From contig JAACJM010000255.1 of the NCBI GenBank assembly GCA_013368315.1, positions 53,103 to 117,102 of the forward strand: 64,000 bases of DNA, given 5' to 3'. This document shows positions 21,861 through 33,885 of the stretch, one piece after another. The number at the start of each line of letters is the position of its first letter. Within the stretch, counting starts at the first letter, position 1. This DNA is from Tetrapyrgos nigripes. Lineage: Eukaryota > Basidiomycota > Agaricomycetes > Agaricales > Campanellaceae. The position numbers and the translations under genes are program-made. The notes below the pieces were generated by a model. It did not search any database and was not told the origin of the DNA. It was given only the letters and a program-made list of their open reading frames with translations.

Positions 21861-22839
21861 TTGTTCCATACAACCCTGCCTGCATGAGCAGATTCCAATG
21901 CACAGTTAGAATGTCATATGTGTAAAGATTAACAGATTCTATGATTCCTGATAGTCTGGCGGTTAAGAATACTATTTTTAGGGTAGAAGTGAACTAAGAA
22001 ACGTCATTAGAGGTGAACTATCCCAAAATGTTTGTCAACAACCCTAAAAATTCGTCGATGTACTCTTGAGACTTTAAACCTTCGTTCTACCAATGTTGAA
22101 GGTTTTCCAGGGATGATAAGTGCAGTGCTACAGCTAGAGTGCACTGAACAGACCCTTCGATGGTGAACAACGACAATGATTCTAACGATCGCCACCATGA
22201 CTGTCTGACCACGCAATTTGAAGCCAGCCCAACTTGGCAAGGCAAACCGAGACTACTGTACAAAATCAGTCAAAGCATTCAAAATCCAGACAGTACTCCA
22301 CATCAATCATCCTCCTTCGGCTCTGTCACTCCCAAGTTCCATCTTTCAATTCCAGCATCTCACCTACTAATGGTATGCTTGTCTGAGAAGAAGACTTGAT
22401 TCTGACCAACAACACATACAATACACCTCAGCCTCACACTCGAATTCCTGTTCTCAACGAGAACTACAGCATGACTCAGAGAAGGCACCCATTTGAGTGG
22501 GAGGAATCAAATTTCCAGATGGAATACATCCAAACATATTGCGAAATGGGCTATATGTCGAGAACAGACTTTCTCTTGAATACAAAACATAGGTCTGGAA
22601 CATACCTAGAGCACCTTATTACTCGTCTCCTAGGCACTCCATTGCTAGAGCACTACATTGGAGGCTTCATAGGTTTTTTTTGGAAGGAGAGTGTATTGAA
22701 GTGAGCAGAGGGTGAAAGGAGACAGTGAAGGTTATATGCTTCCTTGAAGGCACTAGCCTCTAGGTCAGTGTATACAAAGAATCTGTGCAGCTGCTAAACT
22801 CGACTTCCCCATCCATTGACACATACCATAAGAAATGGC

Positions 22840-24530
22840 TCAGGCTACATCGTTAAACCAGGCACAAATCATAGTGTATGGTGTGACAGGAAGTCACAGC
22901 TGGAACACGATAGCAGGCACAAACCCACTAGTGATAGAAAGGCTATTACTACTGCAATCGATTTGACTGGTGAAGAAGTTGAGATCATGAGAGACGTCCA
23001 CTTCACTGTTCATGAAAATGAGCAAGAGGAACAAGTCATGCATGCTGTGCAAGCCTTGCACAAGTCCCACACCTGCTCTATTCACAGTGCAGAATGGGAC
23101 GAATGAGAAGGGCTACTGTATTTCTGGGGCAAGATCTATGTTCCTCCTTCCCATGACTTCCGCTGTTGCATAGTCTCCCAACATCATGACACCAAGGTTG
23201 CTGGTCACCCTGGATGGTTCAAGACCCTTGAACTTGTCTCACACAACTACTGGTGGCCCCAGATGTCTCAGTACATTGGGCTGTATACCAAGACTTGTGA
23301 TCTGTGTATACAGACTGAGACTTGTCGTCACCTCCCCATTAGAGAGCTCATCCCTTCTGAGACTCCCACTGAGCCATGGCAGTCAGTGTCAGTCAACTTC
23401 ATTGTCAAATTACCAGAAGCTCATGGGTACAACACAGTCATGGTGGTTGTAGACATGTTGGGCAAGAGAGGTCACTTCTTTTGGACTCATACAATGGTTA
23501 CTGCTGAAGGAGCTGCACACATCTACTTCAGGGAAATATGGAAGCACCATGGGATGCCCAGATCAGCACACTCTGACCATGGCCCACAGTTTGTTGCAGA
23601 CTTCATGCAGGAACTCTGTAGGATGGCTGGTGTCAAACAGGAACTTTCTACAGTCTGCCACCCACAGACAGACAGGCAGACTGAATGGGTCAATCAAGAG
23701 CTAGAAGGTTACCTGCGCCAGTGGGTGAGTCAATGCCAGGATGATTGGGATGAGCTACTGCCCACTGCTGAGTTCTCCTACAACAATAAAGTCCATGTGT
23801 TGACTCAGCAAACCCTCTTCATGATTGACACTGGTCGAAACCCTCATATGGGTTTTGAGCCTCACATACAGCAGTCAGAAATGGAGAACATCAACGACTT
23901 TGTTGATCGGCTCAAGTTAGGCTGGACAGAGGCACAGGCAGCACTCACAAAGGCCAAGTCAGAGTATGCCCAATACTATAACCATCGCCATACCCCTGCC
24001 CCTGTCTTTAAGCCTGGTGACAAGGTCTGGTTGGATGGCTCTGACATCAATACAACCTGTCCATCAAAGAAACTCAGTCACCATTGGCTTGGGCCTTACA
24101 CTGTTCTTCAAGAAGTCGGCAAGGGTGCCTACAAGCTGAAACTTCCCCCATCCATGAAACACCTCCATCCAGTCTTCCCTGTCATCAAACTCAACTGCTA
24201 CACTGACGATCCTATCCCTGGTTGTAGACCTGACCCACCTCCTGACCATGAAATCATTGATGGCAAAGAAGAGTTTGAGGTTGAACAAATTTTGGATAGT
24301 CGTCATTATGGATGTTGGAAAAAGTTACAGTACCTCATCTGATGGAAAGGCTATGAACCACAAGAGGACTCATGGGAGTGTGCAGAGGACTTGGTACATG
24401 CTCCAAAGGCAGTGGCAGACTTCTATGCAAGGCATCCTGATGCTGTTAAAATGGTGCAAGTGTCGCAAGCTGATCATTCCAAGAACTGGCGTGCTGTGTC
24501 AAGGTTGCCACAGATCTAGTAGGGGGGTGA
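22840..24530 (+). pseudogene. Gypsy copy 1: RNase H end, integrase and chromodomain, 5'-truncated
   Basis: 3' half of a Ty3/Gypsy (chromovirus) pol gene. It starts inside the RNase H/linker region (VKPGTNHS). A frameshift and a TGA near 23104 follow. The integrase has a zinc-type HDTKVAGHPGWFKT...CDLC region, then a core with the three acidic positions still present: VVVDMLGKRGHF, HSDHGPQFV and the E of NQELEGYL. An SH3-like GDKVWLDGSDI and a chromodomain follow; the latter is cut by TGA at 24340-24342, where copy 2 has CAA in LVQWKGY. The frame resumes as WKGYEPQEDSWE to a TAG near 24519, followed by a polypurine tract and the LTR. Would cut and join DNA in the nucleus if intact; it is not. 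Confidence 0.82.
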
Positions 24531-24912
24531 TGTAAGGGGACAGTTTCCTTCTTCCTTCCCTTCTCCTTTAGGACTTGTTTGTTCTTGTTTTATCTGGACT
24601 TCATTGACTTGTTTATCCCTGTTTCATCGGTTCATCATCCATCATTCATTGTTCATCATTTCATCTCTCATCATTCCACCTTTCTATTACTTTGTTTCGA
24701 CTGTACAGTTTTGTAGATCTTTTCCCAGGCCTTCATATGAGTATATATACCCCTTCCCTGCAGGCAAGTATCCTTGAGTTTTTCTCTTTGGATCCCCTCC
24801 TGCAGGTGCATAGTATGTTAGTCTTGTATCTTCTAGTTCTGATTTATATATCTTTGGATCCCCTCCTGCAGTTGTTGAGTGATGGCCTCACATGTCAGGA
24901 GTCACCCTTACA
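24531..24912 (+). repeat. Gypsy LTR shared between copy 1 and copy 2
   Basis: 382 bp, beginning TGTAAGGGGACAG after the purine tract AGGGGGGTGA and ending GTCACCCTTACA. The ends form the inverted pair TGTAAGGG/CCCTTACA. It is about 90% identical by eye to 27154-27536. Directly after its last base the sequence reads into reverse transcriptase of copy 2 (KTIEEHHCVTRLVLDWL), with no primer site or gag. Confidence 0.85.
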
Positions 24913-27153
24913 AGACCATTGAGGAGCATCATTGTGTGACTCGCCTAGTCCTAGACTGGTTGTGGCAGCACAAGTTGTACCTGAGAGCTGACAAATGTGA
25001 GTTCAAGAAGACCCACATCAAATACCTTGGTGTCATCATCTCCCATAACCGTGTCGAGATGGACCCTGTCAAGGTGTCTGGTGTTGTGGAGTGGCCTGTG
25101 CCTGAGAGCAAGAAGGACATTTCCTCTTTCCTTGGATTCACCAACTTCTACTGTCAGTTCATCCAGGACTTCTCCCATCATGCACGACCACTGTTTGAGC
25201 TGACCCAGAAAGATGTCAAGTTTAACTGGTCTAAGGATGCTCAGGATGCCTTTGACATCATGAAGTCCCTAATCACCTCCTCCCCTGTCCTCATTATGCC
25301 TGATGACTCTCATCCATACTGCTTGGAATCAGACAGCTCCAATTACACTACAGGAGCAGTCTTATCTCAGCAGTCCCCAGGTGATGACAAGTGGCATCCA
25401 GTTGCATTTTACTCCAAGAGTCTTAATGCTGTCGAACACAACTACAAGATCCATGATAAGGAAATGCTAGCCATCATCTGAGCCCTTGAAGAGTGGAGAC
25501 ACTTCCTGGAAGATGGACACTTTCCTGTAGAGATCTGGACAGATCATAAGAACTTAGAGTATTTCCGGACTGCAAAGAAGCTCAATCGACATACTGCAGT
25601 TGACCTAACTGGTGAGGAAGTCAAGATCCTCAAAGACGTCCACTTTGCTGTCTGTGAAAACGAACTGGAAGAACAAGTCATGCGTGCTGTGCAAGCATTG
25701 CACAAGTCCCATACTTGGTCTATTCATAGTGCTGAATGGGATGAGCATGAAAGGTTGTTGTATTTCTGAGGCAAGATCTATGTTCCTCCTTCCCATGACC
25801 TCCACCATCACATAGTCTCCCAACACCATGACACCAAGGTCACCGGTCACCCTGGACAGTTCAAGACCCTTGAACTTGTCTCACACAACTACTGGTGGCC
25901 TCAGATGTCTTGGTACATTGGACAGTACACCAATACTTGTGACTTGTGCATGTGAACCAAGACACGTCATCATCTCCCCATTGGAGAGCTTTTCCTTTCT
26001 GAGACTCCCACTGAACCATGGCAATCAGTGTCAGTTGACTTCATTGTGGAGCTACCAGAAGCTCATGGGTACAACACAGTCATAGTTGTCATGGACATGC
26101 TTGGCAAGAGAGGTCACTTCCTTCAGACTCATACAACAGTTACTGCTGAAGGAGCTGCTCACATCTACTTCAGGGAAGTATGGAAGCACCACGGGATGCC
26201 CAGATCAGCACACTCTGACTGTGGCCCACAGTTTGTTGCAGACTTCATGCAGGAACTCTGTAGGATGGCTGGTGTCAAACAGGAACTCTCTACAGCCTAT
26301 CACCCACAGACAGATGGACAGACTGAACGTATCAATAAAGAACTAGAAGGTTACCTGCACCAGTGGGTGAGCCAACAACAGGATGATTGGGATGAGTTAC
26401 TACCCACTGCTGAGTTCTCCTACAACAATAAGATCCATGCATCAACTCAGCAAACTCCCTTCATGATTGACACTGGTCAGAATCCTTGGACGGGTTTTGA
26501 GCCTCACACCCAGTGGTTGGAGATGGAGAATGTCAATGACTTTGTCGATTGGCTTAAGTCAGGCTGGACAGAGGCACAAGCAGCACTCACAAAGGCCAAG
26601 TCAGAGTATGCCCAATACTACAACTGCCACCGCACTCCTGCCCTTGTTTTCGTACCTGGTGACAAGGTTTGGCTGAATGGCTCTGACATTAACACAACTC
26701 GTCCATCAAAGAAACTCAGTCACTGTTGGCTTGGGTCTTACACTGTTCTTCAAGAAGTTGGCAAGGGTGCCTACAAACTGAAACTTCCCCCGTCCATGAA
26801 ACACCTCCACCCATTCTTCCCCATCATCAAACTCGACCACTATGTTGAAGACCCTATCTCTGGTCATAAACCTGACCCACCTCCTGACCCTGAAATCATT
26901 GATGGTGAAGAAGAGTTTGAGGTTGAAGAAATCCTGGATAGTTGTCAATATAGATGTTGGAAAAAGTTGCAATACCTCGTTCAATGGAAGGGCTATGGGA
27001 ACGTGCAGAGGATTTGGTACATGCTCCAAAGGCAGTGGCAGACTTCTATACGAGGTATCCTGATGCTGTTAAAATGGTGCGAATATCTCCAGCTGATCAT
27101 TCCAGTAACTGGCATGCTGCGTCAAGGTCACCGCAGATCTAGTAGGGGGGTGA
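24913..27153 (+). pseudogene. Gypsy copy 2: partial reverse transcriptase to chromodomain
   Basis: Begins inside the reverse transcriptase palm/thumb (LRADKCEFKKTHIKYLGVII), then the RNase H connection (FLGFTNFYCQFIQDFS, KFNWSKDAQDAFDIMK) and RNase H (LESDSSNYTTGAVLSQ). TGA codons lie at 25479-25481 (before ALEEWRHFL, where Arg is expected), 25767-25769 (YF-stop-GKIYVP; copy 1 has Trp) and 25953-25955. The linker between RNase H and integrase is internally shortened. The integrase core runs from MSVDFIVELPEAHGYNT through AHSDCGPQFV, where copy 1 has SDHGPQF. The chromodomain is shortened after LVQWKGYG. Dead copy. Confidence 0.82.
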
Positions 27154-27536
27154 TGTAAGAGGACAGTTTCCTTTTCCTTTCTCTTCTCCTTTAGGACTTG
27201 TTTGTTCTTGTTTTATCTGGACTCCATTGACTTGTTTACCCTTGTTTCTTTGTTTCATCATCCATCATTATTGTTCATCATTCTGATCTCCCATCATTCC
27301 ACTTTTCTATTACTTCGTTGCTGCTGTATAGTTTTGCAGATCTTTTCTCAGGCCTTCATACAAGTATATATACCCCTTCCCTGTAGGCAAGTATTCTTGA
27401 GTTTTTCTCTTTGGATCTCCTCCTGCAGGTGCATAGTATGTTAGTCTTGTATCATCTAGTGCTGATTTATATATACTTTAGATCTCCTCCTGCAGTTGTT
27501 GAGTGATTGCCTCACGTGTCAGGAGTTGCCCTTACA
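27154..27536 (+). repeat. Gypsy LTR, 3' end of copy 2
   Basis: 383 bp, starting TGTAAGAGGACAG after AGTAGGGGGGTGA and ending GTTGCCCTTACA. Contains TATATATACCCC as a possible TATA region, as in the other copy. It is followed at once by a tyrosine-recombinase fragment. Confidence 0.85.
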
Positions 27537-28437
27537 TTGGGAATGTGGAAAGGTTTCAGGAACGACTGTGTCACAGCACCTGTCAGGTTTATTAGCCTGG
27601 CATAATATACATGGCATGCCATGGGCAGGCAAAGATAGTTGGATCAAGATGGGAAGAGCTACAGCACACAAGGAGGGTACCAAGCACCAACGAGATCCAT
27701 GGGCGCCAGTCAGCTGGGAACACCTGTTCACACTCGTGGAGGATTTAGACGAGACGAAATCGAAAGACGCAGCTGTTCTTGCATGTGCTATGTCAATGAC
27801 TTGGGCTGTGAGGAGATTGGGTGAGACTACAGTACCCTCAGCCAAAAAAATTCTCTCTGAAATTTCACATTTTGAAAGGTGCAAGTATTCCAGACATCGT
27901 GAAGGAAGGTGTTCAGGCAGTGGTAATATGACAAAGCAATGGGGAGGAAAAATGATGGTTACTGAGATGACAGATGAGAGTTTGAAGAAGATTTGCAGTT
28001 ACCAACATTTTATGAATCACCATAAAGTTAACAGTGCCGTTCCCAATGACTTCCCTTTATTTTCCTTCTTGGACGAGAACAGTAGCCCTCAGCACTTGAT
28101 GAAGAAGATTTTCTTAGACACATGAAGGATGATGAAGCATGTTTTTGGTCATAGTTTCCGTATTGGTGGAGCTACAGAGCTATTATTGGCAGGAGTCAGC
28201 CCTGAAATGGTAGCAGCCCTGGGTGGCTGGACATCGCTGGCATTTCTTTTGTATTGGAGAAGGCTAGAGAACATTCTTCTGAAGGCAGTGTCCAAGGCCT
28301 ATGACATGCAGAAGGCAAAACAAATCTCAAAGTTATTCACAGATTTTTGCTCCTCTCACAGTATATCAGCCAAGGCAATTGACTCTTTGTATTCCCAAAT
28401 GATAGCGGGTTCAAGTAGCTTTAGTTCTGATGATTAA
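27537..28437 (+). pseudogene. Tyrosine recombinase fragment, N-terminus lost to the Gypsy element
   Basis: Phage-integrase-fold recombinase of a type seen in DIRS-like retroelements and related YR elements of basidiomycetes. The recognisable frame starts at the LTR edge (ECGKVSGTTVSQHLSGLLAWH), passes the DAAVLACAMSMTWAVRRLGE block and reaches the catalytic end GHSFRIGGATELLLAGV ... ALGGW ... LLYWRRLENIL, so the second Arg and the Tyr nucleophile are present. One TGA at 28123-28125 breaks the frame just before the catalytic block. No reverse transcriptase lies nearby on this strand, so the parent element type is uncertain. The N-terminal half was not found upstream of the Gypsy copies. Confidence 0.68.
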
Positions 28438-31400
28438 ATGTATTTGTTCTGATTATATTAGATTGAGTGCCCTTTCTGCAGATAGGGTCCTGTCTGTTGG
28501 GAGACAAGTCTCTGGACAAGGTGTCAGGATTTCTATCTGAAGATGGTCTTGATCCCCAAAACAGCCCAAGGTCTTGGCTGAGCTAGCCTTTGGCAGAATT
28601 TCCTGCATTGGTCACATGGCCCTAGCTTGGGCTGAGCCCTCCTCCAAACCTTCATTTGCAGTATTAAGTATTGTCTCTTTGTTAACTAGTACTAGATACT
28701 GTCTCTGTTACTATCAAACCCCAAGAGCGAACCCAAGTGAATGTGCACCTGCAAATGCTCAGGAAAAAAAGAGTCAGAAAGAGTCCAAGCAAACTAGGCT
28801 ATACATATGCTAGGTATTGCACTAGATAACTGCTAGATAACTGCTAAAGTATGGCTAATTCTCCTTACTTTGTTGTCAAAGCAACTAGTTCCTATGAAGT
28901 TAGGCTAAGTTAGCCAGGTAACTTCACTCTACTTGTCCAACTTATCATTATGTATCCTACATACTATGTAGTACAATGTTATCTACACTGTACAAAGGCA
29001 TAGCTTCATTTTGTCAATGACTTCAGCAGGTCCCAAGCATCTTAAAAACACTCAACGTCATTCAAGGACTTCACGCCTTTCTCTTCCTTCTACCATCACC
29101 ATTTCCAGTCGACTTCTTCTCTCTCATGTTCAATGTGCAATCTACCTGGCCAACGCCATTACCTTCAAAGCCTTATGTGTCTCTGATGTGAACAAGAGAT
29201 GGAATTGGTTGTACAAGTGGGTTTTATTGTCCAGTGAGTCCTCCGTTAGTCGCACTACCATCTTTCTCTAACCTGCCTTTTCCATCAGGTGTGTGCTAGT
29301 GGGTATTTGTATTCTGGGTACGTCTCAGACACATTCCTGTATGCTGCCTGCTAACTCCCTGGCCAACGTTGCCGTGATCTGCAAAGGCATTACATATCTG
29401 TGTGAGAGCAAGGGGAAGGAAATGAGAAGGGCAAGTGGGTTTCTCATCGTTCAGTGAGTCTTCCGTGTCACATTATCTTCTTTCTCTAACCCACCTTTTG
29501 CATTAGGCAAATTTGTATGGATACCTGGGCTCCTGGTGCATCTTGGATGCCCCACCGTATCGTCACAGTACTGATGGACTTCTTGTGCAGCTATTTTCCA
29601 CTTTGTGATTGTCCATGTTGGTACATTCTCTTCTGGAAATTCTGCATGATGCCTTTCCTGACACAGAACCTATGTACACAGACTTTTTCAGGCATTTTTA
29701 GAGAGGACGTCAGTGTAGAAGGGATTATGGCAATGGATGCAGGATAATGCATTTTATTACAGTGTATTTCTACTATGTATGCCATGTACTGTACCAAATT
29801 GTACTGTAGCGAATCACAATGAATATTTCCTTCACCTTCACAATTTATCAGAACCAGAGTGAGCCAGAGAGAACCAGAGCGAGTGCACCAGTTAGTGTGC
29901 ACCCTATTCAAACCAAATGGACGAGAGCAAATCAGAGTGAATATACTCAAAATCTTCCAAAAAATACTTGCTCAGACTCAGTTTGACTCAATGCAGATAA
30001 TGAGCAGTGCACAATTTTGTAACGAGAGCGAACACAGGCGAGTCAGACTGAGCATCTTTTGGACATTCACTGGAGTTCGCTCCGGCCCATTGACTTTTCA
30101 CTGGGATCAAACACTAACTGTGGTGTTTGATACCTTGTTATCTCCTGATCACTATGAAAGCTTAGTTATCTTATCGGTGCCACCAGTGCTCAACCGCATG
30201 CAGTGGCTGTGCACTCACAGATTGTACAAACAAGACCAAAAGATGTATGCTTAACAGTGCCATCCCCGACTCCGACTGAAGGGAGGAGAGGGACGTGTCC
30301 CACCAATCGATCAGCCAGTCCTGGCAAGGGGGGTTTAAAATTTGAAACAGAGATTTCCACATGAGTTCATTGTTTCCATCGCATTCCATCAGCTTCTTCA
30401 GGGTCAAGAGACTTTGACAATGGGACTGGATTGCACAAATACTCGTAGACTTCGGCAGTGGGGATCTTTCCTCTGGGGGATCGTGTGTTGAAGAGGCTCT
30501 CAATGAAAGCTGAAACAATATTGATTGAATCCACTAAACCTGTCTTTCAGGCCTCCTTTCAGACTTCACCAAAGCCCATTTCAGTCTACCTCACTCACAC
30601 CTAGTGACAGCCCTTTGTTCACAAATAGTCACTTCCCATATTGTCCTTGTGGCTCATTTGTGGAGAGCAAGCGCATTACTTGGCATTGTATATGGAATGC
30701 TATTTTCGTTGTGTACCTCTCTAGTCTTCGAATGGTTTGGCCTAGGTATGTTGCCCTCATTTTTCTCCAATGTACCCTCTGGACCTCATTATCATCTGAC
30801 AGCCCACTTCTCCAAGACTGTGGGATTTTTAACAGTCTCCCCTCTCATTGGAGGAAACATTGTCCTACTTGCAACTTGAACACTCAAATTGTCCAGGTTT
30901 AAATTTCCTGACTCCTATAATGGCCAAGCCATCCTTACGGACCTGTTTGTTCTGCCTGAAACTCAAGCAGCACTTGAGATCTTCTACGACAAGTTTTACA
31001 AGAACCATTCGCCCCCTGATCCAGCTATCATTTCTGCCATCATTTCACCCTCCATCCTGACTTCTCCTGCCAAACAGACCCTCACTGTCAACAAAAGCAA
31101 GTCCACCACTTATACTGTCACTGGGGATTCAACCGTTGGGTCCACCTCCACCATTAGAGAACAGTATAAGATGACTAATGTTTCTGGAGAGAACTCGACT
31201 ACCACTGGAGAATCTACCAAGACTGCTATTGGATCTACTACTTGGTCAGTTACCATTGACTCAGACAATGATCCCCCTCCTTCCAAGAAACCAAGGTCTA
31301 CCAGGGCTGCAGGGAAAACGAAATAAGTACTTCGACTTTTGGACATTTTTCTGAAAAATTTTCTACCACCAAGTATACCATTAGTTTATCAGTTTACCTA

Positions 31401-32416
31401 CTGTTATTTCTCATAGTACTCTGGTCTGTATGAATACAAAGTCTTATGTTGACCCTCGACATTTGCTTTAAGTTATATAAAATTTTAAACAGTCAATCGA
31501 CTATACTAGCTACGATATTATGGAAACCTGGAAGGCCTCACTCGCCTTAAGCAATTTTGCTGACCAGTCAACAGCACCAATAAGGCAATTCAACCCCCAA
31601 CATCCTAGCTTACTTTGACTTCCTATGCCATCCCCAGATGACTGTCTCGCCTTCCCATGCCTCAATGTGTCAGCAAGCACCCCATCACTTTCTTTCCCTC
31701 CTTTTCCCTCCACCAGTTGTTTCTCGTTTCTACATGACCGGGCTCTCTGTGCTATCGGCTCTTTCTGCCCTCATTCACTCTCCATTTCCATTTTGTACTG
31801 GAGATGTACATGGATTGACAAGGGAGAGATGAGGAAAACTAGGCATCTCCCAACTCATCACCTGCTCCAAAAACACTCCACCCCCCTTCAAAACCAATTT
31901 TTGTAACCTCAAAACTGGCAACGATACTGCAATTTGTTCAGTACAGGAACTTTGATAAGATAACATAAAATCTTGCTGGCTGTTATTGGTCCTATCTTAT
32001 CTTATCTTTACTATCGCCTGCCATCTATACATACAGCGACAACAACAATTATGGCCACTGACTTATTTGCCTAGCTACATATTTCCCTGTCAAGAAGACA
32101 TCCCAAAGAACCTACAGAAATGAAAATTCAGAAGACAAGGGGAAAGGACATTCCAGGACCCGACATGATGAGAGTGGACATGGTGAAGTGTGAGAATATT
32201 GTTTTCCTGTTTTGGACAGTCCGGAGATGCTCGGTTTTGATGCGCTTCCATATATCTCCGGGTGATGCTCTACTTACACTCTCATCAATACATTGAACTA
32301 CGCAGGTTAGGCCAGGTGAGCCAGACCATTGAGACATCCTTCTGCCTCTTGTGATAATGTCCAAAGCCCTGTATATTAAAAGGCTCTATTGCATTTGCAC
32401 AGCATCAATAACACAC
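28438..32416. other. Stretch with weak gene evidence
   Basis: No gene I can name. 29100-29510 carries two diverged copies of a segment, each ending in an intron-like sequence (29234-29288 and 29454-29506, GTGAGT donors, TCTCTAAC branch sites). 29517-29747 is an open frame rich in Cys, Trp and Phe after the second acceptor. 30525-30902 is an open frame without recognised motifs. Confidence 0.35.
30889..31326 (+). CDS. Ser/Thr-rich hypothetical protein exon with basic tail
   Basis: Open frame following CAAATTGTCCAG, a possible splice acceptor; no ATG opens it. It reads FKFPDSYNGQAILTDLFVL and LEIFYDKFYKNHSPPDP, then a Ser/Thr-rich repeat-like stretch, and ends with PPPSKKPRSTRAAGKTK, a likely nuclear-localisation type tail, at TAA. 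This layout, a folded start, a disordered middle and a basic end, fits an accessory protein of a mobile element, but no family is recognised. Confidence 0.35.
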   Translation: MSRFKFPDSYNGQAILTDLFVLPETQAALEIFYDKFYKNHSPPDPAIISAIISPSILTSPAKQTLTVNKSKSTTYTVTGDSTVGSTSTIREQYKMTNVSGENSTTTGESTKTAIGSTTWSVTIDSDNDPPPSKKPRSTRAAGKTK

Positions 32417-33066
32417 TGTTAAGTCCGGGCGGATCCTAGCATTAGGAAACACGTTGGACCCGAGCGGAAGTCTTATTGGAGTTTTTAGGAAAGGATGAAG
32501 ACGGACCCGGGCAGAACCGGTAGTCTCTGAGAATGAAGTATAGGGAAGACACAGAATGGAATCCGTTAGGATGGTACTTTGTTGTCTGAAGTCGGATGAA
32601 GTTAAGAGACCAGCTAATTCGATTTTAGACTTAAGCTATCTACTACAAAGTTGCTAGCTTAAGTACTACTTCGGAAACTATCGGAATGAATAGGAGTAAG
32701 ATAGGAATGGTTCGGAAATGAAGGAAAAGCACATGGTGCTATTGGAGATGGATGGAGCACTGCGGAACGAAGTGGAAACAAAGTGGAAATGAGGTGGAAC
32801 AGATTGGAGATGAAGTGGAGTAGCTTTGGAGATTAGATACGAGCTATCCGGTAGTTATCCGAAAATGAATCACGAGTTCCCGGATGGGATCCGTGTGTGG
32901 AGATTAATAGTGGAGCTCGGATATGAAATTGGAAATGAATGATCGGAAAGTGTTCGGGATGAAAGGGAATGAAGTTCGAAATAAAAGGAAAAGAAGTTTG
33001 GAAAAGAATCAGATACGATCGGAAAGATATACGGAAGCATAGATATTACACACACCAGTGAAACCA
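32417..33066 (+). mobile_element. Candidate solo LTR, 650 bp
   Basis: Begins TGTTAAGTCCGGGCGG and ends CAGTGAAACCA, with CACAC on both sides as a possible 5-bp target duplication. The target word is simple sequence, so chance is possible. The 3' two thirds is strongly purine-rich on the plus strand (GTGGAAA/GGAGAT words, 32700-33000). No coding frame is recognised, which fits a solo LTR left by recombination. Confidence 0.4.
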
Positions 33067-33608
33067 CACACGAGTTCATGGTCTACTCAAAACTGGTGGT
33101 CTTTTTTTTTGACCTTTTTCTCGAAGATAATGCAGGCTTCAGAAGCAGATGCCAATAACCTATACATAATAGGGTAGGGCTCCTATTGGATTGGATGATC
33201 CGGCGCCATCCAAGCAATTACTGCTTCAGATTCGGATGTGGATGGTGCTCCTCCTCCACCAACGGACGGATGGCATCCGACCATTTTGGATTGGAGGTCC
33301 TTACACATGAAATGGACTGCAAACACATTCTGTTGAATTGGGCAGACAGCGGAAAATTTATTCTGACTAAATTGCAGATAAATTTTCTGAGTCGGGAGTG
33401 TCCAACCCAAAGCTAACGAGCAAGCCACAGTGTGTTGTATCTGTACGAGAGGACATATACCGACACCCAAAGACTGTAGGTCAAGCTAGGCTGCACAGAT
33501 AGACAATGTGTAATATGATTTGATTTCGGCACATTATATATTGTGAATGAGTACAGATATAGATAGTAGAGGTATGGAGGACTGGTTATGTTGAGGTCAT
33601 GGTGTGGT

Positions 33609-33870
33609 GTCTTGAAGGTGTGGTAAGTAGTGGTGAGTAGCCATGGTGAAAGGTATGACAAAAGATTGAGGAACGTGATACAGTGATGTGATGGTATGGA
33701 GGATGTATGTGCACGACAATGTGAGGAGAGTGGATGGAGTGTCCCGAAGGTGTGGTATGTAGTGGTGAATAGTTATGGAAATAGTATGATGGAAGGCTGA
33801 AGAACGAGATACAGTAATGTGATGGTATAGAGGATGTATGTGCATGCCGACATGGGGGGAGCATAATGGT
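33609..33870. repeat. Two-copy tandem duplication, period 131 bp
   Basis: Copies share GAAGGTGTGGTA (33615 and 33746), GTAGTGGTGA, GATACAGT, ATGTGATGGTAT and GAGGATGTATGTGCA. They lie just downstream (in gene direction) of the DIRS-like recombinase, where DIRS elements carry non-coding terminal sequence. Open frames across them on the minus strand are not counted as genes. Confidence 0.6.
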
Positions 33871-33885
33871 GAGTCATGGTGGCTG

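Larger units (their letters stand above)
20803..22839. other. Intergenic stretch with repeats and a SINE-like unit
   Basis: No supported protein gene. It contains dispersed repeat copy B (21304-21355), a 99-bp tandem duplication (21399-21581) and a tRNA-headed unit (21630-21860). A plus frame at 22396-22704 is rich in aromatic and charged residues (FEWEESNFQMEYIQTYCEM) but I do not recognise it. Confidence 0.4.

Noticed and set aside
28574..28813. Plus-strand small protein after the recombinase fragment
   Set aside because: No ATG context, motif or splice evidence; amino-acid pattern looks random.
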